Shown piece by piece: positions 15,962 through 27,914 of a DNA stretch of 46,171 nt. The notes beneath the pieces are model-generated. The model saw only the letters and a list, made by a program, of their open reading frames with translations. It ran no database searches and was not told where the DNA came from. The stretch comes from Pararhodobacter sp. (GTDB taxonomy: Bacteria; Pseudomonadota; Alphaproteobacteria; Rhodobacterales; Rhodobacteraceae). The position numbers and the translations under genes are program-made. Location: NCBI GenBank assembly GCA_020832665.1, contig JAFIEG010000030.1, positions 1-46,171 of the forward strand, written 5' to 3'. Each line of letters begins with the position of its first letter. Position 1 is the stretch's first letter.

Positions 15962-16699
15962 TCAACCATCCTCGGGTGAGCGGAACGCCCGGCGCAGCTC
16001 GGCAAGCCCGTCGCGTTCATACCAGCGGCCATGCGCCAGGATCACCCGCTCGGGCGCCCAGCCGATCATCGCCTGCACGATATCGCGCAGATGGCCGGGT
16101 CGGCGGCGAAAGCTCGCCGCGATGTCGCGCGGCATGCCCCCGTTCGGGTCGGCAACCCCGCCAAGGCGGATCAGCGGGCGCATCCACCACGGCACCTTCG
16201 CCGGCTCGAAATTCTCGATCAGATCGGTCAGCACCAGCGTGCGGCTGGCGCGGTGAAGGAACACCACCTCGCGATGCCAGCCCGAATCGGCCAGACGCTG
16301 GTCGATCTGTCCGGCCCAGGCCGGCGGCGCATCATCGCCGAGCTCGTGATCGAGCCGCAGTGCCACCCCCCGGCTGGCCGCGCGCGCCACCACGCCGGGG
16401 CTGCCCCATGCAATCGCCTGGGGGAAGCGCGCCTGCCATTCGGGCAACCAGGCGTAATGTATCCAGTTCGGCGCGATCAGGTGCCGCACCGGTCCCAACC
16501 CCGCCACGGCATCGGCCAGGCCGCCCTCATCGGCAATGGGCGAATGCACCCAGATGCCGCCATCGGCCAGACGGATCACAGTCATGCGGGTGGGAAAGGG
16601 CATGCCGTAGAAGCGAATCCAGCCACCATCGGCGATCCAGATATCGGGCGCTACGGGTTTGAGCGCATAGTGCGGCTCGTATCCGGTGGGGCGGGCCAT
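15962..16699 (-). CDS. DUF4336 family protein (metallo-beta-lactamase-like)
   Basis: 245-aa protein of the DUF4336 family. Motifs include LKPVAPDIWIADGGWIRFYG (13-32), FPTRMTVIRLADGGIWVHSP, HLIAPNWIHYAWLPEWQ and the C-terminal VILAHGRWYERDG. The fold is thought to be related to metallo-beta-lactamases, with His residues in HLIAPNWIH and LAHG as candidate metal ligands; no activity is established. It converges with selD and lies 33 bp upstream of the lysS stop on the same strand. I do not know its role. Confidence 0.8.
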   Translation of the reverse strand: MARPTGYEPHYALKPVAPDIWIADGGWIRFYGMPFPTRMTVIRLADGGIWVHSPIADEGGLADAVAGLGPVRHLIAPNWIHYAWLPEWQARFPQAIAWGSPGVVARAASRGVALRLDHELGDDAPPAWAGQIDQRLADSGWHREVVFLHRASRTLVLTDLIENFEPAKVPWWMRPLIRLGGVADPNGGMPRDIAASFRRRPGHLRDIVQAMIGWAPERVILAHGRWYERDGLAELRRAFRSPEDG

Positions 16700-16732
16700 T
16701 AATGAAACCTTGCGATTTGCGCCGCGCGAGCT

Positions 16733-18316
16733 TCAGCCGGGCGCCAGTTCACCCGCCAGCGCGCGCTCGATCAGCGCCGCGCTCTCGTCAATGCCGTAAA
16801 GCGCGATGAAGCCGCCAAAGCGAGGGCCTTCCGAGGCGCCCAGCAGCACCTCGTAGAGGGCCTTGAACCAGGCGCGCAGCGGCTCGAAGCCATGCTCGCG
16901 GCCAACGGCAAAGACCATGCTCTGCAGCGCCTCGCCATCGAGCCCGCCATCCCACGCCCGCAACCTCGCCAGCAAATCCTCCATCGCCGCGCGCTCGCGA
17001 TCATCGGGCAGGCGGAATACCCGCTTCGGCGCCACGAAATCGCGGAAATAGCGCACGGCATATTCGGCGGCGGCGTCCAGGTCGGGGTGGGTCTCGGGGC
17101 TGGCCTCGGGCGCGTAGCGGCGGATGAAGCCCCACAGCCCGGCCTTGTCCTGCGCGCCGGCGACCGAGGCGAGGTTGAGCAGCATCGCGAAGCTGACCAC
17201 CATGCGGCTTTCGGGCGGGTTGCCCGAATGGATGTGCCAGACCGGATTCGCCAGTTGCTGCTCGGTGCTCTGGCCAGGAAAGGCGCGCAGCTGCTGGTGG
17301 TATTCATCCACCGCCTTGGGGATCACATCCCACCACAGCCGCTTCGCCGTGCGCGGCTTTTGATACATGAAATAGGACAAGCTCTCGGTCGCGGCATAGG
17401 TCAGCCATTCGTCGATTGTCAGACCATTGCCCTTGGATTTCGAGATCTTCTCGCCATTCTCGTCAAGGAACAGCTCATAAGTGAAATGCTGCGGCGCCCG
17501 CCCGCCAAGGATTTCACAAATCCGATCATAGATCGGTGTATTCGTGCTGTGATCCTTGCCATACATTTCAAAATCCACATCCAGCGCCGCCCAGCGCGCG
17601 CCGAAATCGGGCTTCCATTGCAGTTTCACCTGCCCGCCGGTGACCGGCAATGTCCATTCGCGCCCGTCCTCGTCATCGAAGGTGACGGTGCCCTCGCGCG
17701 CATCCACATGCCTGATCGGCACATAGAGCACGCGGCCGGTTTCGGGGTGGATGGGCAGGAAGATGGAATAGGTCTGCTGGCGCTCCTCGCGCAGCGATTT
17801 CAGCATCACCGCCATGAGATCGTCATAGCGCTCGGCGGCGCGCAACAGCACCTCGTCAAAGCGGCCCGAGCGGTAGAAATCGGTGGCCGAGATGAATTCG
17901 TATTCGAACCCGAAAGTATCGAGAAACCGCCGCAGCATGGCGTTGTTGTGCTCGCCGAAGCTTGCATGCGTGCCGAACGGGTCGGGCACGGCGGTGAGCG
18001 GGCGCTGCAGATGCTCGCGCAGCATGGCGGGATCGGGCACATTGTCGGGCACCTTGCGCATGCCGTCCATGTCGTCGGAAAAGCACACCAGCCTGGTGGG
18101 AATGTCCGAGATCTCCTCGAAGGCGCGGCGGATCATGGTGGTGCGCGCCACCTCGCCGAAAGTGCCGATATGCGGCAGCCCCGAAGGGCCATAGCCGGTC
18201 TCGAACAGCACATGGCCCTTGGCGGGCGGACTGTCCCCGAAACGCTCGAGCAGCTTGCGCGCTTCCTCGAAAGGCCAGGCCTTCGAATTCATCGCGGCGT
18301 CGCGCAGGCTTGTCAT
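16733..18316 (-). CDS. lysS: Lysyl-tRNA synthetase, class I
   Basis: 527-aa cytoplasmic enzyme charging tRNA-Lys. It is the class I (archaeal-type) form, not the common class II bacterial LysRS. The HIGH-like motif is [10 protein letters not shown] (43-52) and the KMSKS motif is KISKSKGN (about 288-295), both of the class I Rossmann catalytic fold. This form is standard in Alphaproteobacteria and is a useful taxonomic marker. ATG 18316 ([12 protein letters not shown]) follows AAAGAGA; a second ATG eight codons in is an alternative. Confidence 0.95.
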   Translation of the reverse strand: MTSLRDAAMNSKAWPFEEARKLLERFGDSPPAKGHVLFETGYGPSGLPHIGTFGEVARTTMIRRAFEEISDIPTRLVCFSDDMDGMRKVPDNVPDPAMLREHLQRPLTAVPDPFGTHASFGEHNNAMLRRFLDTFGFEYEFISATDFYRSGRFDEVLLRAAERYDDLMAVMLKSLREERQQTYSIFLPIHPETGRVLYVPIRHVDAREGTVTFDDEDGREWTLPVTGGQVKLQWKPDFGARWAALDVDFEMYGKDHSTNTPIYDRICEILGGRAPQHFTYELFLDENGEKISKSKGNGLTIDEWLTYAATESLSYFMYQKPRTAKRLWWDVIPKAVDEYHQQLRAFPGQSTEQQLANPVWHIHSGNPPESRMVVSFAMLLNLASVAGAQDKAGLWGFIRRYAPEASPETHPDLDAAAEYAVRYFRDFVAPKRVFRLPDDRERAAMEDLLARLRAWDGGLDGEALQSMVFAVGREHGFEPLRAWFKALYEVLLGASEGPRFGGFIALYGIDESAALIERALAGELAPG

Positions 18317-18433
18317 GGCTGTCTCTTTCATTTTTTCGGCCGCCTTGCGGGGCCGGGGAACGGGCAAGGCTTCCTATTGCCCGCCGGTGCGGCAGTCAAT
18401 AATCTCGCAGGTGACAACCGGAAAGGACACACC

Positions 18434-18856
18434 ATGGCCAAGCCGCTCGCAGCGATGTCACCGCAGGATTGCCTGGTGGCGATCATGCTGGCCACATCCG
18501 TTGCCGATTCGGAAATCCGCACCGCCGAGCTTCTGGCCATCGAGCAGCAGGTCAACCAGTTGCCGATCTTCGCCGGCTACGATTTCGACCGCGTGAAGAG
18601 CATCGGCCAGACCGTGTTCGAGCTGTTCGAGGAAGAAGACGGGCTCGATGCCCTGTTCGGGCTTGTCCGCGATGCCCTGCCCCGGCGCCTGCACGAGACT
18701 GCCTATGCGCTGGCCTGCGACATCGCCGCCGCCGATGGCAAGCTGATGCAGAGCGAACTGCGCATGTTGGAGGAGATGCGCCACGAACTGGCCATCGACC
18801 GGCTGCACGCCGCTGCCATCGAACGCGGTGCGCGGGCGCGGCACATGACGCTGTGA
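18434..18856 (+). CDS. TerB-like (tellurite resistance domain) protein
   Basis: 140-aa all-helical protein. Two similar halves each carry an acidic loop, VADSEIRTAEL (about 23-33) and AAADGKLMQSELRML (about 96-110), the pattern of TerB-fold proteins. Such proteins bind metal or act as interaction modules; the link to tellurite is by family name only. GAAAGGACAC precedes ATG 18434, the same leader as selD (GGAAAGGACACGCC). It is divergent from lysS across 117 bp. Confidence 0.75.
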   Translation: MAKPLAAMSPQDCLVAIMLATSVADSEIRTAELLAIEQQVNQLPIFAGYDFDRVKSIGQTVFELFEEEDGLDALFGLVRDALPRRLHETAYALACDIAAADGKLMQSELRMLEEMRHELAIDRLHAAAIERGARARHMTL

Positions 18857-18884
18857 TCGGAGCTTGCCTGAAGGCCAGGCGGGC

Positions 18885-19884
<1,000 letters not shown>

Positions 19885-19890
19885 GCGGTC

Positions 19891-20982
19891 ATGGCGCTGC
19901 CACTGGCCACACAGGCGCGTTACTGGGGCGCCGCGGCGCTGGGTCTGGCGCTTGTGCTGTGGTTTCTGGGCGATGTCATCATGCCCTTCGTGCTGGGGGC
20001 GGCGCTGGCCTATTTCCTCAACCCGGTGGTCAACGCGCTGGAACGGCTGGGGCTGGGGCGGGTCATGGCCACGGTGGCGATTTCGGTCCTGGCGCTGATG
20101 GCGCTGGCATTGGCGCTGGCGCTTCTGGTGCCGGCGCTGATCACTCAGGCGCTGGAACTGGCCGAGGCGGCGCCGGGCCTTCTGGCCACGCTGCAGGCGG
20201 CGATGGCAGAGCGCTGGCCCGCCCTGGCCGATGGCAGCGCGCTGCCCGATGGGCTGCTCGACGATCTGGGCGCATGGGCACAGGCGCGTAGCGGCGAGAT
20301 GCTCGAGGGGCTGTTGTCGTCGTTTCGCTCGCTGGTCACGGTGCTTTTGCTGCTGGTGGTGGTGCCGGTGGTCTGTGTCTATCTGCTGGTAGATTGGCCC
20401 CGGCTGGTGGCCCGGATCGACGCGCTGTTGCCGCGCCAGCACGCGCCGACCCTGCGCAAGCTGGCGCATGACATGGACCGCGCCATCGCCGGCTTCATTC
20501 GTGGCATGGGTTCGGTCTGCCTGATGATGGCCACCTATTACGGCATCGCGCTGATGGCGGTGGGGCTGCAATTCGGGCTGTTTGTCGGCGTCGTCGCCGG
20601 GATTCTGACCTTCATTCCCTATGTCGGCGCCGTGCTGGGGGGCATTCTGGCCATCGGGCTGGGGCTGTTCCAGTTCTGGGGCGACTGGTTCTCGGTGGCG
20701 CTGGTGGCGGGGGTCTTTCTGGCCGGGCAGGCGGTTGAGGGCAACCTGATCACGCCACGCATTGTCGGCCGCTCGGTGGGGCTGCACCCGGTCTGGGTGC
20801 TGTTCGCCATCGCCGTTTTCGGCTCGCTCTTCGGCTTTGTCGGGCTTCTGGTGGCGGTGCCGCTGGCGGCGGCGGCCGGGGTTCTGATCCGCCACGGTGT
20901 GACGCTTTATCAGCAAAGCCCGCTCTATCAGCCCGAAAGCGCCGGCGACGAGCCCGCCGATGGCGGCAACCGCGATGACTGA
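19891..20982 (+). CDS. AI-2E family transporter
   Basis: 363-aa polytopic inner-membrane protein with about seven or eight helices. There is an N-terminal pair (about 8-50), a helix around 62-88, a soluble segment (about 90-150), then helices from 151 onward. The FIPYVGAVLGGILAIGL segment (about 246-262) is diagnostic for the AI-2E/PerM superfamily. Substrates of most members are unknown, and some act as Na+/H+ antiporters. It starts 6 bp after the ferredoxin stop and overlaps hdaA by 8 bp; this permease next to hdaA is a typical alphaproteobacterial arrangement. Confidence 0.9.
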   Translation: MALPLATQARYWGAAALGLALVLWFLGDVIMPFVLGAALAYFLNPVVNALERLGLGRVMATVAISVLALMALALALALLVPALITQALELAEAAPGLLATLQAAMAERWPALADGSALPDGLLDDLGAWAQARSGEMLEGLLSSFRSLVTVLLLLVVVPVVCVYLLVDWPRLVARIDALLPRQHAPTLRKLAHDMDRAIAGFIRGMGSVCLMMATYYGIALMAVGLQFGLFVGVVAGILTFIPYVGAVLGGILAIGLGLFQFWGDWFSVALVAGVFLAGQAVEGNLITPRIVGRSVGLHPVWVLFAIAVFGSLFGFVGLLVAVPLAAAAGVLIRHGVTLYQQSPLYQPESAGDEPADGGNRDD

Positions 20983-21721
20983 GCGCCGCCCGCGCCAGCT
21001 GACGCTGGGCCTGCACCTGCCCGCCGCGATGGCGCGCGAGGATTTTCTCGAAGCTCCCTCGAATGCGCTGGCGCTGTCGGCCATCGAGGACCGGGCCGGG
21101 CTGCCCGGAGGCAAGCTGGTGCTGACCGGGCCCAGGGGCTCGGGCAAGACGCATCTGGCCCATATCTGGGCAAGCCGCACCGGGGCGCGCCTTGTTGACC
21201 CGCGCACGCTGGCCGCCGATCTGCCGGTGTTGCTGTCACTGCCGGCGGCATCGGCGGTGGTGCTCGATGATGCCGAGGCGCTGGCCGGGCGGCAATCGGC
21301 GGAAGAGGCGCTGTTTCACCTGCACAACCACCTGATGACCGGGGGCGGCAGCCTGCTTGTGACCGCGCGCCACCCGGTGCGCGACTGGGGGCTGTGGTTA
21401 CCCGACCTGGCCTCGCGGCTTACAGCGGCGGTGCATGTGGCGCTGGCACCGCCCGATGACGCGCTCATTGCCGCGGTGCTGGTCAAGCTGTTCAACGACC
21501 GCCAGTTGACGGTGCAGCCGGCGCTGATCGATTACCTGCTGGGCCGGATGGAGCGCTCGCTGGCCAGCGCCCGCGCGCTGGTGGACCGGCTCGATGCGCG
21601 CGCCTATGCGCTCAAGCGCCCGGTTACGCGCCAGCTTGCGCAAGAGGTGCTGGCCGAAGAACCCGGTTTCGACATCGCCATTGACAGCACCGAAAGCGGG
21701 CACGAACAGGACGAGCATTGA
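20975..21721 (+). CDS. hdaA: DnaA regulatory inactivator homologue (HdaA)
   Basis: 248-aa DnaA-like AAA+ protein without the DnaA DNA-binding domain. The N-terminal QLTLGL (8-13) fits the beta-clamp binding motif used by Hda, and the P-loop is TGPRGSGKT (51-59). It would stimulate DnaA-ATP hydrolysis on the sliding clamp and so prevent re-initiation of replication. ATG 20975 overlaps the end of the AI-2E gene and gives the clamp motif its usual position near the N terminus. It precedes ppk1 by 43 bp. Confidence 0.9.
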   Translation: MTERRPRQLTLGLHLPAAMAREDFLEAPSNALALSAIEDRAGLPGGKLVLTGPRGSGKTHLAHIWASRTGARLVDPRTLAADLPVLLSLPAASAVVLDDAEALAGRQSAEEALFHLHNHLMTGGGSLLVTARHPVRDWGLWLPDLASRLTAAVHVALAPPDDALIAAVLVKLFNDRQLTVQPALIDYLLGRMERSLASARALVDRLDARAYALKRPVTRQLAQEVLAEEPGFDIAIDSTESGHEQDEH

Positions 21722-21764
21722 CACATGTCATTGCCTTGCCACACTGGGCGGGCAGGATGGCTGG

Positions 21765-23960
21765 ATGAACCACGAAGATTTTCTCAACGCACCCTTCCCC
21801 GAATCGGTAAATCCGCCCGAGGGGTTCGATGCCGCCTCGCCGGCGCGCTTCTTCAACCGCGAATTGTCGTGGCTGGCCTTCAACTGGCGGGTGCTGGAAG
21901 AGGCCTCGAACCCGCGCGTGCCGCTCTTGGAGCGGGTGCGCTTCCTGTCGATCTCGGCCACCAATCTTGACGAATTCTACACCGTGCGTGTGGCCGGACT
22001 GCGCGAGCTTACCCATGCCGGTAACTCCACGCCCTCGATCGACGGGCTGACCCCGGCCGAGCAGCTTACCCGGATCAATGAAATCGCCCGCCGCCTGATG
22101 GCCGCCCAGCAAGAGACCTTTGCCACCCTGCGCCGGGCGCTCGAAAACGAGAACATACTGATTCTCGACCGCGCCGGGCTGAGCGATAGCGACCGCGCCT
22201 ATCTCGACAGCTTCTTCATCGCCAACGTCTTTCCCGTGCTCTCGCCGCTGGCGATCGACCCGGCGCATCCCTTCCCCTTCATTCCCAATACCGGTTTCTG
22301 CCTGGCGCTGCAGATCGAGCGCCGCGCCGACGGGCTGAAACGCAACGCGCTGTTGCCGGTGCCGCAGCAGATCGACCGCTTCATCGCCCTGCCCGATGAC
22401 GGTGCGCGCCACCGCTTCCTGCCGCTGGAAGAGCTGCTGCTCGACCGGCTGCAGGCGCTGTTTCCCGGCTATGTCGCGCGCCATCACTGCGGTTTCAGGG
22501 TGCTGCGCGATTCCGATATCGAGGTCGAGGAAGAGGCCGAGGACCTGGTGCGCGAGTTCGAGGTCGCGCTGAAGCGCCGCCGGCGCGGCGAGGTCGTGCG
22601 GCTGAAACTCAGCGAAGGCGCGCATGACGAGTTGCGCGACCTGATCATGGACGAACTGGAGGTCGTGCCCGACGAGGTTGTCGAGGTCGATGGCCTGCTG
22701 GGCATGGCCGATCTGAAGGAGCTGATCCTCGAATCGCGGCGCGATCTGCAATGGCCCACCTTCACCCCGCGCGTGCCCGAGCGCGTGCAGGACCATGAGG
22801 GCGACATGTTCGCCGCCATCCGCCAGAAGGACATGCTGCTGCACCACCCCTACGAGACCTTCGACATGGTGGTGCGCTTTCTCGAACAGGCCGCGCGCGA
22901 CCCCGATGTGCTTGCCATCAAGCAGACGCTTTACCGCACCTCGCGCGAAAGCCCGATCGTGGCCGCACTGTGCGAGGCCGCCGAGGCCGGCAAGTCGGTC
23001 ACCGGCTTTGTCGAACTCAAGGCACGATTCGACGAGGCCGCCAATATCCGCCAGTCGCGGCGGCTGGAACGCGCCGGCGCGCATGTCGTCTATGGCTTCA
23101 TCAACTACAAGACCCATGCCAAGATCTCGGCCGTGGTGCGCCGCGAGGGCGCGCGGCTGGTCACCTATACACATTGGGGCACCGGCAACTATCACCCGAT
23201 CACCGCGCGCATCTATACCGATTTGAGCCTGTTTACCTGCGATGCCGCGCTGGGGCGCGACGCGGTTCGGGTGTTCAACTATCTGTCGGGCTATGCCGAA
23301 CCGGAAGTGCTGGAAAACCTTGCCATCTCGCCGCTTACGCTCAAGGACCGGCTGCTTGAACTGATCGCGGCCGAGGCCGAACACGCCCGCGCCGGCCAGC
23401 CCGCACAGATCTGGGCCAAGATGAATTCGGTGGTCGAGCCCGACGTGATCGACGCGCTTTATGCCGCCAGCCAGGCCGGGGTAAGGATCTCGCTGGTGGT
23501 GCGCGGCATCTGCGGGCTCAGGCCCGGTATTCGCGGCCTGTCGGAAAACATCCGCGTGAAATCGATTGTCGGGCGCTTTCTGGAGCATTCGCGCATCATC
23601 TGCTTCGGCTCGGGACAGGGGCTGCCATCGGATGCGGCGCGCGTGTTCATCTCATCGGCCGACTGGATGGGCCGCAACCTGTTGCGGCGGGTCGAGACAC
23701 TGGTGGAAATCCAGAACCCCACCGTCAAGGCCCAGATCATGCGCCAGATCATGGCCGCCAATCTGCATGATTCGGCACAAAGCTGGGTGCTCGATGCCGA
23801 TGGCCACTTCACCCGCTCGCTGCCCGAGGCCGACACCGCCTCGCCCGATGACCCGCGCCCGTTCAACTGTCATCGATTCTTCATGGAAAACCCCTCGCTT
23901 TCGGGGCGCGGATCGGCCGGAGCGCGTGACGTGCCGGAACTGGCCCATGGCAACGATTGA
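21765..23960 (+). CDS. ppk1: Polyphosphate kinase 1
   Basis: 731-aa enzyme that reversibly polymerises the gamma-phosphate of ATP into polyphosphate. The N-terminal domain opens with FFNRELSWLAFNWRVLEEA (about 29-47), followed by NLDEFYTVRVAGL. The catalytic PLD-like domains contain ARFDEAANI and YTHWGTGNYH, where His470 is the expected phosphorylated histidine. It is full length for PPK1. ATG 21765 follows GCAGGA. The downstream exopolyphosphatase gene on the same strand provides the opposing activity. Confidence 0.95.
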   Translation: MNHEDFLNAPFPESVNPPEGFDAASPARFFNRELSWLAFNWRVLEEASNPRVPLLERVRFLSISATNLDEFYTVRVAGLRELTHAGNSTPSIDGLTPAEQLTRINEIARRLMAAQQETFATLRRALENENILILDRAGLSDSDRAYLDSFFIANVFPVLSPLAIDPAHPFPFIPNTGFCLALQIERRADGLKRNALLPVPQQIDRFIALPDDGARHRFLPLEELLLDRLQALFPGYVARHHCGFRVLRDSDIEVEEEAEDLVREFEVALKRRRRGEVVRLKLSEGAHDELRDLIMDELEVVPDEVVEVDGLLGMADLKELILESRRDLQWPTFTPRVPERVQDHEGDMFAAIRQKDMLLHHPYETFDMVVRFLEQAARDPDVLAIKQTLYRTSRESPIVAALCEAAEAGKSVTGFVELKARFDEAANIRQSRRLERAGAHVVYGFINYKTHAKISAVVRREGARLVTYTHWGTGNYHPITARIYTDLSLFTCDAALGRDAVRVFNYLSGYAEPEVLENLAISPLTLKDRLLELIAAEAEHARAGQPAQIWAKMNSVVEPDVIDALYAASQAGVRISLVVRGICGLRPGIRGLSENIRVKSIVGRFLEHSRIICFGSGQGLPSDAARVFISSADWMGRNLLRRVETLVEIQNPTVKAQIMRQIMAANLHDSAQSWVLDADGHFTRSLPEADTASPDDPRPFNCHRFFMENPSLSGRGSAGARDVPELAHGND

Positions 23961-24152
23961 GCAGCATGAACCGGGCCGGGAAACGGACTTATTATGGCCC
24001 GTGAGAAGCGCGTTCGAACTCGTTTTTTCCAGCTTGCGGCCAATGACACGAGATCGGACCGGGCGATATGTCGCCGACAGGCGCGGACGGGCTTTCTCGA
24101 TCATGTCACGACTGCTAAACAGGGCAGGAAGCAGCCAGATGGTCAAGACGGC

Positions 24153-25760
24153 ATGAATGCCCGCGGCGAAGATGTCAGCTCGGTCGCCGGCACCCCGTTT
24201 CGCGGCTTCTTCGGCGGCGCGCTCTTTGCCGATCCGTCGCGACGCGCGCTCGAACGCGTCGGCGTGATTGATGTCGGCTCGAACTCGGTGCGGCTGGTGG
24301 TCTTTGACGGCGCCGCGCGTTCGCCGGCCTATTTCTTCAACGAAAAGGTGCTTTGCGGTCTGGGCCGCGGCATGTCCCAGACCGGCCGGCTGAACCCCGA
24401 GGGGCGCGAACGCGCCCTCGCCGCGCTGCGCCGCTTCGCGCTTCTGGCGCGCGAGATGAATCTCAGCAGCCTGACCACCATCGCCACTGCCGCCATGCGC
24501 GAGGCCGAGGATGGCGAAGCATTCCGCGCCGAGGTCGAACAGGCCACGGGGCTGCAGGTGCAGATCATCGATGGCGGGGAAGAGGCGCGGCTGTCGGCGC
24601 AGGGTGTGCTGCTGGGCTGGCCGGGCGCGCATGGGCTAGTCTGCGATATCGGCGGCTCGTCGATGGAACTGGCCGAGATCGGCGACAACAGCGTCGGCGC
24701 GCGCGTGAGTTCGCCGCTGGGCCCGTTCCGGCTGCAGCAGATCGAGGGCGGCAAGAAGGGGCTGAAGCTGCATGTGAACGAGGTACTGCAGGGTCTGCGC
24801 CAGCAGATGCAGGGCGATTACCAGGTGCTCTATCTCGTCGGCGGCTCATGGCGGGCGCTGGCGCGGCTCGACATGGCGCGCCGCGGCTATCCGCTGACGG
24901 TGATGCATGAGTACGAGATGACGCCGAAATCCATCCGCAGGACAATGGAATGGCTCAAGGGCCAGAACATGAAGGAGCTGCGCCAGCAGACCGGCACCTC
25001 GGCCGAGCGTCTGGCTCTGGTGCCGCTGGCGGTGCAGGTGCTGCGCCCGCTTCTGCACATCTTCCGCCCGCGCGCGGTGTTCCTGTCCAGCTACGGAATC
25101 CGCGAGGGGATGCTTTTCGAGCAGATGCCCGACCGGCTGCGCGCACGCGATCCGCTGATCGAGGCTTGCCGCCATCTGGAAGCCGCCAATGCCCGCCTGC
25201 CCGGCTTTGGCCGCAAGCTGTTCGACTTCCTCATGCCGCTATACCGCAACGCCCCGCCTGAGCGCATGCGGCTGATCAAGGCCGCCTGCCTGCTGCACGA
25301 TGTCAACTGGCGCGCGCATCCCGATTACCGCCCGGAAAGCTGCTTTGACACCGCGACGCGGGCCAATCTGGGCGGCATGGATCACAAGGGGCGGGTCTAT
25401 CTGGGCCTGGCGCTCATGAACCGCTACAAATCGGGCGGCATCAATGGGCGCATGGCGCCACTGATGAAGCTTCTGTCGGAAGAAGAAGTCCGCCACGCGG
25501 TGATGCTGGGCAGGGCCATGCGCTTCGGGGCCATGTTCTCGGTCGGCGGCCCGGAATCGGCGGGCGCGTTGCGCTATTACCCCAAGAAAAAGCTTCTGGA
25601 ACTGATCCTGCAGCCGGCGATGAAGGACCTGTTCGGTGAAGTCGCGCAAAACCGCTTCGCCTCGCTCGCCAAGACGCTGGGGGTAGAGACCAAGGTGCGC
25701 GTGGCGCGGGGGGCGGGAAATGGCCCCAAGGTCGCCGCCACGCCAGGCGATGCCGCGTAG
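24153..25760 (+). CDS. ppx: Exopolyphosphatase / Ppx-GppA phosphatase
   Basis: 535-aa member of the actin-like ASKHA fold. Phosphate-binding motifs are VIDVGSNSVRLVVFDG (about 37-52) and CDIGGSSMELAEIG, with the catalytic-type segment TIATAAMREA between them; a C-terminal helical HD-like domain (CLLHDVNWRAHPDYR) follows. It would remove terminal phosphates from polyphosphate and possibly act on pppGpp. ATG 24153 was chosen; upstream in-frame sequence is not conserved-looking. It lies 192 bp after ppk1. Its TAG stop is embedded in the palindrome at 25759. Confidence 0.92.
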   Translation: MNARGEDVSSVAGTPFRGFFGGALFADPSRRALERVGVIDVGSNSVRLVVFDGAARSPAYFFNEKVLCGLGRGMSQTGRLNPEGRERALAALRRFALLAREMNLSSLTTIATAAMREAEDGEAFRAEVEQATGLQVQIIDGGEEARLSAQGVLLGWPGAHGLVCDIGGSSMELAEIGDNSVGARVSSPLGPFRLQQIEGGKKGLKLHVNEVLQGLRQQMQGDYQVLYLVGGSWRALARLDMARRGYPLTVMHEYEMTPKSIRRTMEWLKGQNMKELRQQTGTSAERLALVPLAVQVLRPLLHIFRPRAVFLSSYGIREGMLFEQMPDRLRARDPLIEACRHLEAANARLPGFGRKLFDFLMPLYRNAPPERMRLIKAACLLHDVNWRAHPDYRPESCFDTATRANLGGMDHKGRVYLGLALMNRYKSGGINGRMAPLMKLLSEEEVRHAVMLGRAMRFGAMFSVGGPESAGALRYYPKKKLLELILQPAMKDLFGEVAQNRFASLAKTLGVETKVRVARGAGNGPKVAATPGDAA

Positions 25761-25782
25761 GGTGGGCAATATTGCCCACCCT
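25759..25782. repeat. 24-bp perfect palindrome at the ppx stop
   Basis: Half-site AGGGTGGGCAAT (25759-25770) is followed immediately by its exact reverse complement (25771-25782). The first two bases belong to the ppx TAG stop codon. It sits between the convergent ppx and aldehyde dehydrogenase genes. With the GTAGGGYRGG-type arms at 4776-4835 it appears to form a family of intergenic palindromes. Confidence 0.85.
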
Positions 25783-25799
25783 GCCCGCCCCGCGACAGA

Positions 25800-27302
<1,503 letters not shown>

Positions 27303-27718
27303 GGCGGTCTCCCTTTCTGATCGGGCGGCACCATAAGCGGGCGGCGTGGCGGCGAAAAGGGGGGCGCGTTGCCCTTTCACCCCCGTGCCCTTGCATTTAC
27401 GCCACCGGCGACAAGGCAAGGCGGAAGACAGGGGCAATTGACCGGTCTTTCGCGCATTAGTCAGACCGGCCGGCCCGCCCTTTCCGGGGCGGGGGTTGAA
27501 GTTTGCGCCCGCAGCATCGATACTGCGCGACATGGATCGGGAAGGGGTCGCCACCGGGCGCCGCGCCTGATCAAGGGCTCGCGCTATTGCGCCGCGGCCC
27601 GCTGCGCTCCGCTCAGGAGGTGGTGACACCGGCCCCGGCCCGCCCGGCAGGCCCTGTACCAGCCTCGACCGTTCTCGGGGCGCATGATGCGAAACACGAA
27701 AGAAGAAAGGACGATGCC
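27303..27718. other. 416-bp intergenic region between divergent genes
   Basis: No conserved-looking coding frame is seen. It contains a hairpin, CCCGCCC (27474-27480) with GGGCGGG (27487-27493), just upstream of a possible promoter, and an isolated strong Shine-Dalgarno match AGGAGGTG (around 27615) with no well-spaced start codon. It must hold the promoters for the aldehyde dehydrogenase and for the small ORF at 27719. Confidence 0.5.
27496..27524 (+). promoter_or_regulatory. Possible sigma-70 promoter for the 39-aa gene
   Basis: TTGAAG (27496-27501), 17-bp spacer, GATACT (27519-27524). Spacing is ideal and the boxes are moderate matches. If used, the leader would be about 185 nt long, which is unusual for so small a gene. 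Confidence 0.3.
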
Positions 27719-27838
27719 ATGAGCATGACCAACGAGGAAATCAAGCGCCGGATCGAAGAGCTGCAGGAATCGGGGATGACGCTGGCCGCCCGCGCACTGA
27801 TCCGCGAACTCAGTTACCGCGAGCGCCAGGAGGCCTGA
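27719..27838 (+). CDS. 39-residue small protein, function unknown
   Basis: It begins MSMTNEEIKRRIEELQESGM and continues with a second probable helix (LAARALIRELSYRERQEA). The composition is charged, with no membrane segment or signal, and suggests two amphipathic helices. Support for translation is the purine-rich AGAAGAAAGGACG (27700-27712) about 6 bp before the ATG and a terminator-like hairpin 37 bp after the stop. I do not recognise a family. It is convergent with bioY and otherwise isolated. Confidence 0.6.
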   Translation: MSMTNEEIKRRIEELQESGMTLAARALIRELSYRERQEA

Positions 27839-27875
27839 GCGCGGCAATTGCGCCGCGTCGGTATCGGCATGCATG

Positions 27876-27900
27876 ACGGGGCACCAGCACGGTGCCCCGT
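27876..27900 (+). terminator. Terminator-like hairpin after the 39-aa gene
   Basis: ACGGGGCACC (27876-27885), loop AGCAC, GGTGCCCCGT (27891-27900): a 10-bp perfect stem followed by TTGCGTTT on the plus strand. It also sits 14 bp beyond the end of bioY, so it may block transcription from both sides. Just upstream, CGCGGC/GCCGCG forms another 6-bp stem. Confidence 0.6.
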
Positions 27901-27914
27901 TTGCGTTTGCGCTC

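Noticed and set aside
24140-24156. Five-codon frame (MVKTA) overlapping the ppx start as an upstream regulatory ORF
   Set aside because: It is too short to distinguish from chance and shows no separate signals beyond the ATGA overlap.
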